63,696 bases of DNA from an uncultured Opitutia bacterium (lineage in GTDB: Bacteria > Verrucomicrobiota > Verrucomicrobiia > Opitutales > Opitutaceae). Within the stretch, counting starts at the first letter, position 1; the number at the start of each line of letters is the position of its first letter. The notes under the pieces were generated by a model. It was not told the DNA's origin, ran no database searches, and saw only the letters and a list, made by a program, of their open reading frames with translations. Shown here piece by piece: positions 16,541 through 25,416 of the stretch. The translations under genes and the position numbers were made by a program. The stretch is from positions 1 through 63,696 of the forward strand of contig CAIJZY010000030.1 in the NCBI GenBank assembly GCA_903825285.1. Direction: 5' to 3'.

Positions 16541-18748
16541 ATGGAATACTTTCTGGTCGTCCTCGTTTTGATCCTGCACCTCTGGGTGTGGGGTGCGGGC
16601 GCGGCCATCCTGCTCATGCCGCAGCCTTGGCGCCGGCACTGGCCCGTGTTCTGCGCCCCGATGGGGCTCGCGCTGCAATCGGCGGTCGTGTGGGCCGGGG
16701 CGTACGCGAACCTGGCCGGGACGGACGTCTATGCGCGCTGGTCCGAGGTGATCCCCCTGTTGCTGCTGGCGGGCGCGCTGTGGCGCCACGGGTCCGCGCC
16801 GATGGGTCGGGCGCTGTCACGGTATTGGGCGCTGGGCCTCATGACCGCGGTGGACGCCTGCTTGCTGGCGCTGCCGATGGCGCTGGCGTCGCGGACGCTC
16901 ACGACCTCGTCGCTCGGCAGCTGCGACGCGGCGGACTACGCGGCCGGGGCGCGGGTGCTGCAGGAGTTCGCGCGCAGCGACCGCAGCGGCTTCCTCGGCC
17001 TGACCGAGGTCGTCCGCGTGGCGTCGGTGGACAACTTCTTCGACTTCTGGCTGCGCCTGAATCACTTCACGCCCTCGGCGCTGATCGCCTTCAACGGCGC
17101 GGTGTTCGGCTGGCACCCGCACGAGATCACGGGGCTGATGACCGTGCTGCTGGTCGCGACCGCGCTGCCGGCCGTGTACTGGCTGGCGCGGACGGTGCTG
17201 CGGCACACGGTGGGCACCAGCCTGTGGATCGCGGCCATCTACGGCTGCAGTCCGATCACGTGGTACGCGGTGGCGCACGTGGCGATGGGCCAGCTGCTCG
17301 CGGCGCAGGCGATCGTGTTCCTGACCTGGGCCGGGCTGGCGCTGTGGCGCGGCCGGCTCGGCTGGGCGCAGGGCGGCGCGATGGCGGGCGTGCTCGCGGT
17401 GGCGTACTGGCTCGTGCTGGGCAGCTACAATTTCATCGTGGTCGTCTGCCTCGTGCCCGCGCTGGCCTACGCCGGCGGCGGGGCGCTGCTTACCGGCGCG
17501 TGGCGGAAGTTCGGCCGGTGGCTTGTGGTGATGCTCGCGCCGCTGGTCGTGACCGGCGCGGTGTTTGCGGAACGGACGCTCGGGCTGGTCGAGCGCTTCC
17601 AGCTGTTCGGCAAATATGATTTCGGCTGGCACATCCCGGTGCTGTCGCCCGAGGGCTGGCTGGGGGCGGTGAGCGGCACCGGACTCAGTCCGATGACCGG
17701 CTGGGTGCGGCTGCTGCTGGCGGTCCTGCTGCTGGTCATGCTGGTCGCCGCGCTGGCGCGCGACTTTTCCCGGCGCAGCCGGACGGTCTTCGCCGCCCTC
17801 GCGCTGACGCTGCCGATCCTGGCCGGCTACGGCTACCTGCAGGTGCGCGGTGCGCTGCTCGGCACGAATGCCAGCTATGACGCCTACAAGCTGCTGGCGG
17901 TGTTTTTCCCGGCGCAGCTCTGCGGCTACTTTTACTGGGCCGGGCTGACCCGGAGCCCCCGCGCCGGCTGGCGCTGGACCGCGCGCACCGGCATCGCGGT
18001 GGTGACCGTGCTCAACCTGGTGGTCGCCTTCCGCTTCATGGACCGGATGCAGTCGCCGCCCCTCATCGTGGACCGGGCCCTGATTCAGCTCCAGCGCATC
18101 GAGTCCATGCCCCGGGTCACCTCGCTCAACATGGAGATCGGGGATTTCTGGACCCGGCTGTGGGCCAACGCGTTTCTCCTGAAGAAGCCGCAGTACTTCC
18201 GCACCCACACCTACGAGGGCCGAATCAACACCGAGCTCAAGGGGGAATGGGACCTCAGCGACGGGATGATCGCGATCGCCACCCCGCGGCGCGGCGACTC
18301 GCACGCGCTCGGCCGGACCTTCAACCTCATCCGTCACGCGAGTCCCTATTATCTCCAGGCCGAGCTCGGCGAGGGCTGGTACGGGCGGGAAAGCCTGCGC
18401 CGGGCGGAGCGCCGGTGGCACTGGAGCCAGGGCAACGCGACGCTGCGCGTGACGAACCCGCAGGCCGAGGCGCGGACCGTGACGCTGCGGCTCTGGGCCC
18501 GCAGCCTGGCGGCGCGCGAGCTCGAGGTCTGGCGCGGCGACCAGTGCTACGGCCGCATGCAGATTACCGAGCGCATGGACGAGAGCATTGTGCCCGGCAT
18601 CGTGCTGCCGCCGGGGGCGAGCACCCTCCGTCTGGTCACGCGGCAGGAGCCGACGCCGGGGACGGAGCAGGACGAGCGCGTGCTCGGCTTCGCGGCCTAT
18701 GAGATCGTGCTGGCGGTCGAGCCCCTCGCCGGTGACCGGCCGCGCTGA
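16541..18748 (+). CDS. GT-C-like polytopic membrane protein with C-terminal WYxxE module
   Basis: A 735-residue protein with about twelve hydrophobic segments between residues 1 and 500, opening with a membrane helix at 2-22. Loops include TTSSLGSCDAADYAAGARVL, where an acidic residue sits in the expected GT-C catalytic loop, and a conserved DNFFDFW segment. From about residue 610 it carries the module seen at 9475 and 11440: GWYGRESLRRAERRWHW, ending ERVLGFAAYEIVL. It is a probable periplasmic glycosyltransferase using a polyprenyl-phosphate sugar; Wzy-like polymerase is a weaker alternative. It precedes the SDR/aminotransferase genes on the same strand by 49 bases. Confidence 0.82.
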   Translation: MEYFLVVLVLILHLWVWGAGAAILLMPQPWRRHWPVFCAPMGLALQSAVVWAGAYANLAGTDVYARWSEVIPLLLLAGALWRHGSAPMGRALSRYWALGLMTAVDACLLALPMALASRTLTTSSLGSCDAADYAAGARVLQEFARSDRSGFLGLTEVVRVASVDNFFDFWLRLNHFTPSALIAFNGAVFGWHPHEITGLMTVLLVATALPAVYWLARTVLRHTVGTSLWIAAIYGCSPITWYAVAHVAMGQLLAAQAIVFLTWAGLALWRGRLGWAQGGAMAGVLAVAYWLVLGSYNFIVVVCLVPALAYAGGGALLTGAWRKFGRWLVVMLAPLVVTGAVFAERTLGLVERFQLFGKYDFGWHIPVLSPEGWLGAVSGTGLSPMTGWVRLLLAVLLLVMLVAALARDFSRRSRTVFAALALTLPILAGYGYLQVRGALLGTNASYDAYKLLAVFFPAQLCGYFYWAGLTRSPRAGWRWTARTGIAVVTVLNLVVAFRFMDRMQSPPLIVDRALIQLQRIESMPRVTSLNMEIGDFWTRLWANAFLLKKPQYFRTHTYEGRINTELKGEWDLSDGMIAIATPRRGDSHALGRTFNLIRHASPYYLQAELGEGWYGRESLRRAERRWHWSQGNATLRVTNPQAEARTVTLRLWARSLAARELEVWRGDQCYGRMQITERMDESIVPGIVLPPGASTLRLVTRQEPTPGTEQDERVLGFAAYEIVLAVEPLAGDRPR

Positions 18749-18797
18749 TGTTTTCGGTGTCGCCTCGCGAACGGCGGATTGGGTAGATTGACCGCGC

Positions 18798-19799
18798 ATG
18801 AGTGCTGCCTCGTCCTTACGTCTCCCCTACGCCGGCCGGCGGGCCTTGATCACCGGCGGGCTGGGCTTCATCGGCTCGAACCTCGCGCGGCGCCTGGTCG
18901 AGCTCGGGGCGCGGGTGACGGTGGTGGACAGCCTCATTCCCGAGTACGGCGGCAACCGGCGTAACCTGGCGGGGCTGGCGGGCCGGGTGCGCGTGCACGT
19001 GGCCGACGTGCGCGACTGGCCACGGCTGCCGAGCCTGGTGCGCGGGCAGGATTATCTTTTCAACCTTGCGGGGCAGACGAGCCACATGGACTCGATGACC
19101 GACCCGCAGACGGACCTCGACATCAACGGCCGCGCGCAGCTCGCCATCCTTGAGGCCTGCCGGGCGCACAACCCGGGCATCCGGATCGTGTTCGCGAGCA
19201 CGCGGCAGATCTACGGGCGGCCGGACTACCTGCCGGTGGACGAGCGCCATCCGCTGCGGCCGGTGGACGTGAACGGCATCAACAAGCTCGCGGGCGAATC
19301 CTACCACCTCCTGTACTCGCGTGTGCACGGCCTGCGATCGACGGCGCTGCGGCTGACGAACACGATCGGGCCGCGGATGCGCGTGAAGGACGCGCGGCAG
19401 ACGTTTGTGGGCGTGTGGATCCGCTGCCTCGTGGAAGGCCGGCCGTTCGAGGTTTGGGGCGGGGAGCAGCGCCGGGACTTCACCTATGTGGACGACGCGG
19501 TTGAGGCCTTCCTGCTCGCGGCCGCGCGGCCCGAGGCGGTGGGGGAGATCTTCAATCTCGGCGGTCCGCGGCCGGTCACCCTGCAGCGGCTGGCCGAGCT
19601 GCTCGTCGAGCTCAACCATGGTGGCGCCTTCGCGGTCCGGGAGTTTCCGGCCGACCGGAAGAAGATCGACATTGGCGACTTCTACTCGGACGACCGCCGC
19701 ATCGGCCGCCGGCTGGGCTGGCGCCCGCGCACCGACCTGCGCACCATGCTCGTCCGCACCTTGGAGTACTACCGTCGGGAGCTCAGGCACTATGTTTGA
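18798..19799 (+). CDS. NAD-dependent nucleotide-sugar epimerase/dehydratase (extended SDR)
   Basis: A 333-residue extended SDR acting on a nucleotide sugar. The cofactor loop is ITGGLGFIGSNLARRL (about 17-32), FASTRQIYG carries the catalytic Ser/Thr region, and the C-terminal part has RDFTYVDDAVEAF and EIFNLGG. The usual YxxxK reads VNGINKLAGE, so the lysine is present but the tyrosine is replaced by asparagine. I have seen this NGINK form in other proteins annotated as epimerases, so it may be a subfamily trait rather than damage. It heads a set with the aminotransferase, GT2 and small membrane protein. Specificity is not readable. Confidence 0.88.
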   Translation: MSAASSLRLPYAGRRALITGGLGFIGSNLARRLVELGARVTVVDSLIPEYGGNRRNLAGLAGRVRVHVADVRDWPRLPSLVRGQDYLFNLAGQTSHMDSMTDPQTDLDINGRAQLAILEACRAHNPGIRIVFASTRQIYGRPDYLPVDERHPLRPVDVNGINKLAGESYHLLYSRVHGLRSTALRLTNTIGPRMRVKDARQTFVGVWIRCLVEGRPFEVWGGEQRRDFTYVDDAVEAFLLAAARPEAVGEIFNLGGPRPVTLQRLAELLVELNHGGAFAVREFPADRKKIDIGDFYSDDRRIGRRLGWRPRTDLRTMLVRTLEYYRRELRHYV

Positions 19800-19905
19800 T
19801 TTACGAAATTCCCGGAGGGAGCAAAACGCGCGGCGTCGAACCTTCATCGAGACGCGACCTTCCTCCCGGCAATAGTCCCAGCACCCAGCAATTCGTAATT
19901 TACCC
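19800..19905 (+). other. Intergenic region with nested inverted repeats
   Basis: This 106-base gap between the SDR and the aminotransferase can fold on itself. The outer arms are TTACGAA (19801-19807) and TTCGTAA (19892-19898). A middle imperfect pair is CCCGGAGGGA against TCCTCCCGG, and an inner pair is GCGTC against GACGC. No T-tract follows. It could be an mRNA processing or attenuation element, or a decayed small repeat element. No gene was seen in it. Confidence 0.35.
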
Positions 19906-21006
19906 ATGTCTCTCCTCACCGCAGACCCCCGGGCCGGCTACCTGGCCCACGCCGAGGAAATTCGCGCGGCCATCGACCGCGTGCTGGCGGGCGGACGCTA
20001 CATCCTGGGTCCCGAGGTGGAGGCGTTCGAGCGCGAATGGGCCGCCTATCACGGCGGCGGCGAGGCCGTCGGCGTCGCCAACGGCACCGAGGCCCTTGAA
20101 CTCGCGCTGCGGGCGGTGGGCGTCGGGGCGGGCGACGTGGTCGTCACCGTCGCCAACACGGTCAGCGCCACGGCCGCGGCCATCCAGCAGATCGGGGCGC
20201 GGCCGCGGTTCGTCGAGATCGACCCCGCCACCATGCTGATGGCGCCCGCCGCTCTGGCCGCGGCGCTCGACGCAGGTCCCGGCCGCGTGGCGGCGATTGT
20301 CCCGGTGCACCTCTATGGCCAGCCCGCCGACCTGCCGGTGATCATGGACCTCGCCCGCCGGCACGGCGCCAAGGTGGTCGAGGACTGCGCCCAGTCGCAC
20401 GGCGCTACTGTAGCGGGCCGCCTGGCCGGCACCTGGGGCGACGCGGCGGCCTACAGTTTTTATCCCACCAAGAACCTCGGCGCCCTCGGCGACGGCGGCG
20501 CGGTGGTCACGCGCGACCCCGCGGTGGCGGCCCGCGTGCGGGCGCTGCGGCAGTACGGCTGGCGCGAGCGCTATGTCAGCGAGCAGCCGGGCCGCAACAG
20601 CCGGCTCGACGAGCTGCAGGCGGCGGTCCTGCGCGTGAAGCTCGCGTACCTCGATGCGGAAAACGCCGTGCGCCGCGCGCATGCGGGCCGCTACCTCGCG
20701 CAGCTGGCGTCCGCGCCGCTGCGGCTGCCGGCCGTGGCGGCCGGGACGGAGCCGGTCTGGCACCAGTTCACCGTCCGCACGCCGGCGCGGGAGGCGCTGC
20801 GGACCCACCTGGCGGCGCAGGACATCCACTGCGGCGTGCTCTACCCGGTGCCGCTGCACCGGCAGCCGGCGTTCGCCGCGACCACGCCGCTGCCCGAGAC
20901 GGATCGGGCCTGCGCCGAGGTGCTGTGCCTCCCGGTCCACCCGGGCGTCACGGAGGCGGACGTTGACAGGGTTTGCACGGCGATCCTTCGTTGGCACCAG
21001 CCATGA
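19906..21006 (+). CDS. DegT/DnrJ/EryC1 family PLP sugar aminotransferase
   Basis: A 366-residue enzyme that transfers an amino group, usually from glutamate, onto a keto-sugar nucleotide. The N-terminus GGRYILGPEVEAFEREWA, the segment GVANGTEALELALRA, VEDCAQSHGA with the PLP-pyridine aspartate, and SFYPTKNLGALGDGG with the Schiff-base lysine (about K187) are all family hallmarks. It lies 106 bases after the nucleotide-sugar SDR and overlaps the next gene by four bases (ATGA). It probably makes an amino sugar nucleotide for the cluster. Position on the ring (C3 or C4) cannot be fixed; a QdtA/FdtA-type ketoisomerase for the 3-amino route is not present in the window. Confidence 0.93.
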   Translation: MSLLTADPRAGYLAHAEEIRAAIDRVLAGGRYILGPEVEAFEREWAAYHGGGEAVGVANGTEALELALRAVGVGAGDVVVTVANTVSATAAAIQQIGARPRFVEIDPATMLMAPAALAAALDAGPGRVAAIVPVHLYGQPADLPVIMDLARRHGAKVVEDCAQSHGATVAGRLAGTWGDAAAYSFYPTKNLGALGDGGAVVTRDPAVAARVRALRQYGWRERYVSEQPGRNSRLDELQAAVLRVKLAYLDAENAVRRAHAGRYLAQLASAPLRLPAVAAGTEPVWHQFTVRTPAREALRTHLAAQDIHCGVLYPVPLHRQPAFAATTPLPETDRACAEVLCLPVHPGVTEADVDRVCTAILRWHQP

Positions 21007-21950
21007 CCCCGGCCGGCCCCGCGCTCAGTTTCGTCATCCCGCTCTACAACAGCGCGGAAACCATTGGGGCGGTGGTGCGCGACATCGCCGCGCTCACGGT
21101 CGAGGGCGGCCACGAGATCGTCCTGGTGAACGACGGCAGCCGCGACGGCACGGCCGATCTCTGCCGTGGGCTGGTGCGCACCGCGGGCGTGCCGGTGACG
21201 TATGTCGAGCACGCGCGCAATTTCGGGGAGCACAACGCGGTGCTCACGGGCTGGCGACACGCGCGCGGGGCGTACGTGGTCAACCTGGACGATGACGGCC
21301 AGAACCCGCCGGCGGAGGCGCTGCGCCTGTGGCAGACGGCGAAGACGCAGGGCTGGGACGTGGTCTTCGGGCACTATGCGGACAAGCGCCACGCCTGGTG
21401 GCGGAACCTCGGCAGCTGGTTCACGAACCGCATGACCGACTGGGCGCTGGACAAGCCGCCGGGCTTTTACCTCTCGAGCTTCCGCTGCGTGTCGTCGTTC
21501 GTGACGCGCCGCGTGGCGGAGCACACGGGGCCTTATCCCTACCTGGACGGCCTGATCCTGCAGGTGACGCAGCGCATCGGCTCGATCGAGGTGCGGCACG
21601 CGGAGCGCCAGGCGGGCGCGAGCGGCTACACGCTGCGGCGGCTGGTGCGGCTCTGGCTGAGCGCGTGGGTGAATTTCTCGGTGCTGCCGCTGCGCCTCGC
21701 GACCCTGCTGGGCCTCGCGCTCGCGGGCGGGGGGCTGCTCGGCTTTGGCTGGGTGGTGTGGCTGCGGCTCACCGACCAGGGCCCGACCTTCGGCTGGGGC
21801 TCGCTGATGGCGGCGCTGCTCGTGTTCTCCGGCACGCAGCTCGTGATGCTGGGGCTGATCGGCGAGTACATCGGCCGGATGTTCATCGCCGTGAACCAGC
21901 GCCCGCAGGCGATCGTGCGCGAGGTGGTCAGCTCGGCGCGGCCGGATTGA
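21003..21950 (+). CDS. Polyprenyl-phosphate GT2 (ArnC/GtrB-like) with two C-terminal membrane helices
   Basis: A 315-residue GT2 that would load a sugar from a nucleotide donor onto undecaprenyl phosphate at the inner face of the membrane. The nucleotide-binding strand is SFVIPLYNSAETI, followed by VLVNDGSRDGT; the metal-binding motif is VNLDDDGQNPP, and NFGEHNAVLTG is typical of ArnC/DPM1 enzymes. Two hydrophobic helices at about 230-255 and 268-292 match the GtrB/ArnC topology. The start ATG at 21003 overlaps the aminotransferase stop; an in-frame ATG at 20973 lies inside that gene and is less likely. Gene order suggests the aminotransferase product is its donor. Confidence 0.9.
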   Translation: MTPAGPALSFVIPLYNSAETIGAVVRDIAALTVEGGHEIVLVNDGSRDGTADLCRGLVRTAGVPVTYVEHARNFGEHNAVLTGWRHARGAYVVNLDDDGQNPPAEALRLWQTAKTQGWDVVFGHYADKRHAWWRNLGSWFTNRMTDWALDKPPGFYLSSFRCVSSFVTRRVAEHTGPYPYLDGLILQVTQRIGSIEVRHAERQAGASGYTLRRLVRLWLSAWVNFSVLPLRLATLLGLALAGGGLLGFGWVVWLRLTDQGPTFGWGSLMAALLVFSGTQLVMLGLIGEYIGRMFIAVNQRPQAIVREVVSSARPD

Positions 21951-21987
21951 CGCGGGCAATCGGCTTGTTCCGTCGCGCCATTGCCCC

Positions 21988-22356
21988 ATGCTGGGGTCGG
22001 TCATGACGAAGCTGGTGTTATCCTTCCTGCTGTTCGGTCCGGCGCTGGTGCTCAACGCGCTCGCCTATTTCGAGTCCCGCAAGCGCGGCCCCGAGTCCCG
22101 CCTGCTGCCGTTTCTCGGCGTGCCCGCCGGACTGCTCTGGCTTTACCTGCTCACGCACCACGTCGGGGCGCAGAGCCTCGGCAATCTCGCCGAGGGGCTG
22201 GTCGTGGGCGGCCTCAGTGTCGCGGTCTCCGCCCTCAAGGTGGTGATGCTCGACCCGCGGATCGGCCATCCGGTCCGCAACACCTGGATCGCCGCGTTCC
22301 TGCTGCTCGGGCTGGCCGCGGCGCTGCGGGTGTTCATGCCCGCGATTCCCGAGTAG
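21988..22356 (+). CDS. Small four-helix membrane protein, possible lipid-sugar flippase subunit
   Basis: A 122-residue protein with four hydrophobic segments at about 10-28, 42-58, 68-90 and 100-117. I do not recognise a named family. The second ATG at 22003 (MTKLVLSF, 117 residues) is equally plausible and has GGGG about 8 bases upstream. It directly follows an ArnC-like GT2, a place often occupied by ArnE/ArnF or GtrA-type small flippases of similar size and helix count. That functional link is inference from size, topology and position only. It ends at a convergent hairpin. Confidence 0.7.
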   Translation: MLGSVMTKLVLSFLLFGPALVLNALAYFESRKRGPESRLLPFLGVPAGLLWLYLLTHHVGAQSLGNLAEGLVVGGLSVAVSALKVVMLDPRIGHPVRNTWIAAFLLLGLAAALRVFMPAIPE

Positions 22357-22370
22357 GCGGACCAGCCGCC
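22356..22370. terminator. Hairpin between convergent genes
   Basis: GGCGG (22356-22360), a 5-base loop ACCAG, and CCGCC (22366-22370) lie in the 24-base space between the plus-strand small membrane protein gene and the minus-strand GT2. There is no T-tract. Placement between convergent stops supports a shared terminator. Confidence 0.45.
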
Positions 22371-22380
22371 GCGGGCCACG

Positions 22381-23334
22381 TCACGGATTGCCGGGAACCG
22401 GGCCGAGGAGTCGGTTCCAGCGGTCCAGCTCGTGGGCGATCGCCGCCTGCATGCCGGCATAGGCGGCTTCGGGCGGGTCGCGGCGGAGGCCGAGGACGAA
22501 GGCCAGCGCCTGGCGGGCCAGGGAATTGTCGGCGGGGTCATGCGGGCTCGTCCACTGGCTCTGCAGGTAGTGCTCGCTCCACGAGGAGCGGGCGGCCAGG
22601 CGGGCGAGCTCGTCGCGCCAGCGCAGCGTCAGGCGCCGGCTGTTCTGCTCGTCGCGCAGCTTGCGTCCGGGCGAGGCGCTGACGTGGTGCCGGACATCGC
22701 TGCGCAGGGCGACGGCGCTCACGTGGCCGGCGGCGTGGCTGCGCAGGCAGAAGTCGACGTCCTCGCCGCCGTTGGCGAAGCCCTCGTCGAAGCCCCCGAG
22801 GCGGTCAAACACGTCACGGCGCACGACGGTGCAGGCGCCGGTGACGGCGTCGGCAGGCCGCCAGGCGTCGAGGGCGCGCCAGCGCCGGGCCAGCGGCAGG
22901 GTGGTGAGGTGCTCGGGCTTGCCGCGGTGGTTGATGAAGATGCCGGCGTGGTCGACGGCGCCGGTGCGGGCGTTGAACTGGATGTTGCCGACAAACCCGG
23001 CGCGCGGGCCGAGCCGCCGGTGCACGGCCAGGATGGGCTCGAGCCAGCCGGGCGCGAGCAGGAGGTCGTTGTTGAGCAGCGCGAGGTACTCGCCGCGGGC
23101 GGCGGCCGCGCCGCGGTTGTTGGCCCCGGCGTACCCGAGGTTGCGCTCGTTCAGCCGGACCACGCAGGGCGGACGGAGCGTGGCCAGCCAGTCGCGCGTG
23201 CCGTCGGTGCTGCCGTCGTCCACGAAAATGACCTCGTGCTCGAGCCCGGCCGGGAGGGAGGACTGCAGGCTCGCGAGCATCGCCTGCGTGAGCGGCAGGC
23301 AGTTGTAGAGCGGGATGACGAACGAGACGCGCAT
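22381..23334 (-). CDS. GT2 family glycosyltransferase (rhamnosyltransferase-like)
   Basis: A 317-residue inverting GT-A enzyme. The N-terminus is VSFVIPLYNCLPL, followed by IFVDDGSTDGT, GYAGANNRG and the DxD-equivalent ALLNNDLLLAPGW. The acceptor side has TGACTVVRRDVFDRLGGFDE and EDVDFCLR, where the ED motif is typical. It closely resembles the N-terminal half of the 41638-43689 fusion protein (same YAxANNRGA, LLNNDL and RHHxSASPGR segments), so the two are paralogues. The ATG at 23334 begins 3 residues before strand 1. It is the last gene of a minus-strand run that includes rmlA and rmlB, so a rhamnosyl donor is plausible. Confidence 0.9.
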   Translation of the reverse strand: MRVSFVIPLYNCLPLTQAMLASLQSSLPAGLEHEVIFVDDGSTDGTRDWLATLRPPCVVRLNERNLGYAGANNRGAAAARGEYLALLNNDLLLAPGWLEPILAVHRRLGPRAGFVGNIQFNARTGAVDHAGIFINHRGKPEHLTTLPLARRWRALDAWRPADAVTGACTVVRRDVFDRLGGFDEGFANGGEDVDFCLRSHAAGHVSAVALRSDVRHHVSASPGRKLRDEQNSRRLTLRWRDELARLAARSSWSEHYLQSQWTSPHDPADNSLARQALAFVLGLRRDPPEAAYAGMQAAIAHELDRWNRLLGPVPGNP

Positions 23335-23379
23335 GTCAGGCTCCCGCATCCAGGGGTGAGGTGGTCTCCGTCGCGGCGG

Positions 23380-24264
23380 TCAATCGGGCAGGCGGCGGAG
23401 GTACTCGGCGTAGGAGGACTTGCCGAGCCGGCGGATGTTGGCGTCGAGCCCGGCCCGGTCGATCCAGCCCCGGCGGTAGGCGATCTCCTCGAGGCAGGCG
23501 ATCTTGAGGCCCTGGCGGTTCTCGATCACGTGGACGAACTGCGCCGCCTCGATCAGGGAGTCGTGGGTGCCGGTGTCGAGCCAGGCGGTGCCGCGGCCGA
23601 GCAGCTCGACGTGGAGCTTGCCGGCGTCGAGGTAGAGGCGGTTAAGGTCGGTGATCTCAAGCTCGCCGCGCGCGGACGGCTTCAGCTTCCGGGCCAGCGC
23701 GACGACGTCCCGGTCGTAGAAATAGAGGCCGGGGATCGCGTAGTTGGACTTCGGCTGCGCGGGTTTCTCCTCGAGGGAGCGCACGCGGCCGTCGGGACCG
23801 AATTCGACGACCCCATAGCTCTTGGGGTCGGCGACGTGGTAGCCGAAGATCGTGGCGCCGTCGGTGCGGGCGTCGGCCTGCTGCAGCGACTGGGTGAGCT
23901 CGTGGCCGTAGAAGAGATTGTCGCCGAGGATGAGGGCGGAGGGCGAGTGGCCGACGTGGTCGGCGCCGATCAGGAACGCCTGGGCGAGTCCGTCCGGGCT
24001 GGGCTGCTCGGCGTAGCTGAGCGTGAGGCCGAGGTTGGCGCCGTCGCCGAGGAGGCGGCGGAAGAGGGGCAGGTCCTGCGGCGTGGAGATCACGAGGATC
24101 TCCCGGATGCCGGCGAGCATCAGCACCGACAGCGGGTAGTAGATCATCGGCTTGTCGTAGACCGGCATGAGCTGCTTGCTCACGGCGATGGTCAGCGGAT
24201 AGAGCCGCGTGCCGGAGCCGCCGGCCAGGATGATGCCCTTGCGCGAGGGGGAAGAGGTGGTCAC
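23380..24264 (-). CDS. rmlA: Glucose-1-phosphate thymidylyltransferase RmlA
   Basis: A 294-residue enzyme that makes dTDP-glucose from dTTP and glucose-1-phosphate, the first step of dTDP-rhamnose synthesis. It has [17 protein letters not shown] with the nucleotidyltransferase signature, [43 protein letters not shown] and [11 protein letters not shown]. The GTG at 24264 ([10 protein letters not shown]) gives the usual family length; an upstream ATG at 24321 would add 19 residues without homology. It lies 72 bases downstream of rmlB on the same strand. Confidence 0.95.
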   Translation of the reverse strand: MTTSSPSRKGIILAGGSGTRLYPLTIAVSKQLMPVYDKPMIYYPLSVLMLAGIREILVISTPQDLPLFRRLLGDGANLGLTLSYAEQPSPDGLAQAFLIGADHVGHSPSALILGDNLFYGHELTQSLQQADARTDGATIFGYHVADPKSYGVVEFGPDGRVRSLEEKPAQPKSNYAIPGLYFYDRDVVALARKLKPSARGELEITDLNRLYLDAGKLHVELLGRGTAWLDTGTHDSLIEAAQFVHVIENRQGLKIACLEEIAYRRGWIDRAGLDANIRRLGKSSYAEYLRRLPD

Positions 24265-24336
24265 GAGCGTGGGGGAGATGGGAAAGCAATGGCCGCGGCG
24301 GACGGATTCCGCAATCCGCAATCCGAAACCCTGCGG

Positions 24337-25404
24337 CTAGGACTTGGTGCCGAGGCGCTCCCGGGCGTAGCGCTGGGACGTGATGTCCGAGCACCAGGCG
24401 CGGTGGCCGAGGTACCAGTCCACGGTCTTGGCGATGCCGGTGGCGAAGTTCTCGCGGGGCGCCCAGCCGAGCTCGCGCTGCAGCTTGGCGCAGTCGATGG
24501 CGTAGCGCCGGTCGTGGCCGGGCCGGTCGGCGACGTGGGTGATCTGGCTGGCGTAGGGCCGGCCGTCGGCGCGCGGCGACTTCTGGTCGAGGAGCGCGCA
24601 GATCGTGTGGACGATCTCGAGGTTCGGCTTCTCGTTCAGCCCGCCGATGTTGTAGGTCTCGCCGACGCGGCCCCGCTGGAGCACGAGCCAGATGGCGGCC
24701 GCGTGGTCCTCCACGTAGAGCCAGTCGCGGACCTGCTGGCCGTCGCCGTAGACCGGCAGCGGCTTTCCCTCGAGGGCGTTGAGGATCATCAGCGGGATCA
24801 GCTTCTCCGGGAAATGGTACGGCCCGTAGTTGTTCGAGCAGTTGGTCGTGAGCGTGGGGAGCTGGTACGTGTGCTGGTAGGCGCGGACAAGGTGGTCGCT
24901 CGCGGCCTTGGAGGCGGCGTAGGGGCTGTTGGGCGCGAAGGGCGTCTCCTCGGTGAAGGCGGCGTCGGACGGCCCGAGCGTGCCGTAGACCTCGTCGGTG
25001 GAGACGTGCAGGAAACGGAACGCGGCCTGCTTCGCCGCGGGCAGCGCAGCCCAGTGGCGCCGCACGCGGTTGAGGAGGCGCAGGGTGCCGACGACGTTGG
25101 TCTGGATGAAGGGCTCGGGCGAATCGATGGAGCGGTCGACGTGGGACTCGGCGGCGAAGTTGACGACGGCGTCGATCGCGTGGTCGGCCAGGAGGCGCGC
25201 GACGAGGGCGTCGTCGCCGATGTCGCCCTGCGCGAAGACGTACCGCGGGTCGCCGGCGAGGTCGGCCAGGTTGGCGGGATTGCCGGCGTAGGTGAGCGCG
25301 TCGAGGTTGACGAGCCGGGCCAGCGGGGAGCCGGCCTCGGTCAGGCGCTGCCGGATGAAATTGGAGCCGATGAAGCCGCAGCCGCCGGTGACCAGTAGGT
25401 TCAT
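24337..25404 (-). CDS. rmlB: dTDP-glucose 4,6-dehydratase RmlB
   Basis: A 355-residue extended SDR that converts dTDP-glucose to dTDP-4-keto-6-deoxyglucose. The cofactor loop is [14 protein letters not shown], the active-site HVSTDEVYG carries the Thr-Asp-Glu triad that sets RmlB apart from epimerases, and [10 protein letters not shown] gives YxxxK. C-terminal motifs include [15 protein letters not shown] and [10 protein letters not shown]. The start MNLLVTGG is standard. It sits between rmlA and the frameshifted gene at 25417-25784. Confidence 0.96.
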   Translation of the reverse strand: MNLLVTGGCGFIGSNFIRQRLTEAGSPLARLVNLDALTYAGNPANLADLAGDPRYVFAQGDIGDDALVARLLADHAIDAVVNFAAESHVDRSIDSPEPFIQTNVVGTLRLLNRVRRHWAALPAAKQAAFRFLHVSTDEVYGTLGPSDAAFTEETPFAPNSPYAASKAASDHLVRAYQHTYQLPTLTTNCSNNYGPYHFPEKLIPLMILNALEGKPLPVYGDGQQVRDWLYVEDHAAAIWLVLQRGRVGETYNIGGLNEKPNLEIVHTICALLDQKSPRADGRPYASQITHVADRPGHDRRYAIDCAKLQRELGWAPRENFATGIAKTVDWYLGHRAWCSDITSQRYARERLGTKS

Positions 25405-25416
25405 AAGAGGTAAGTT

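Noticed and set aside
24300-24330. Short CGCAATCC-type direct repeat between rmlA and rmlB
   Set aside because: Only two 7-base units; too short to separate from chance.
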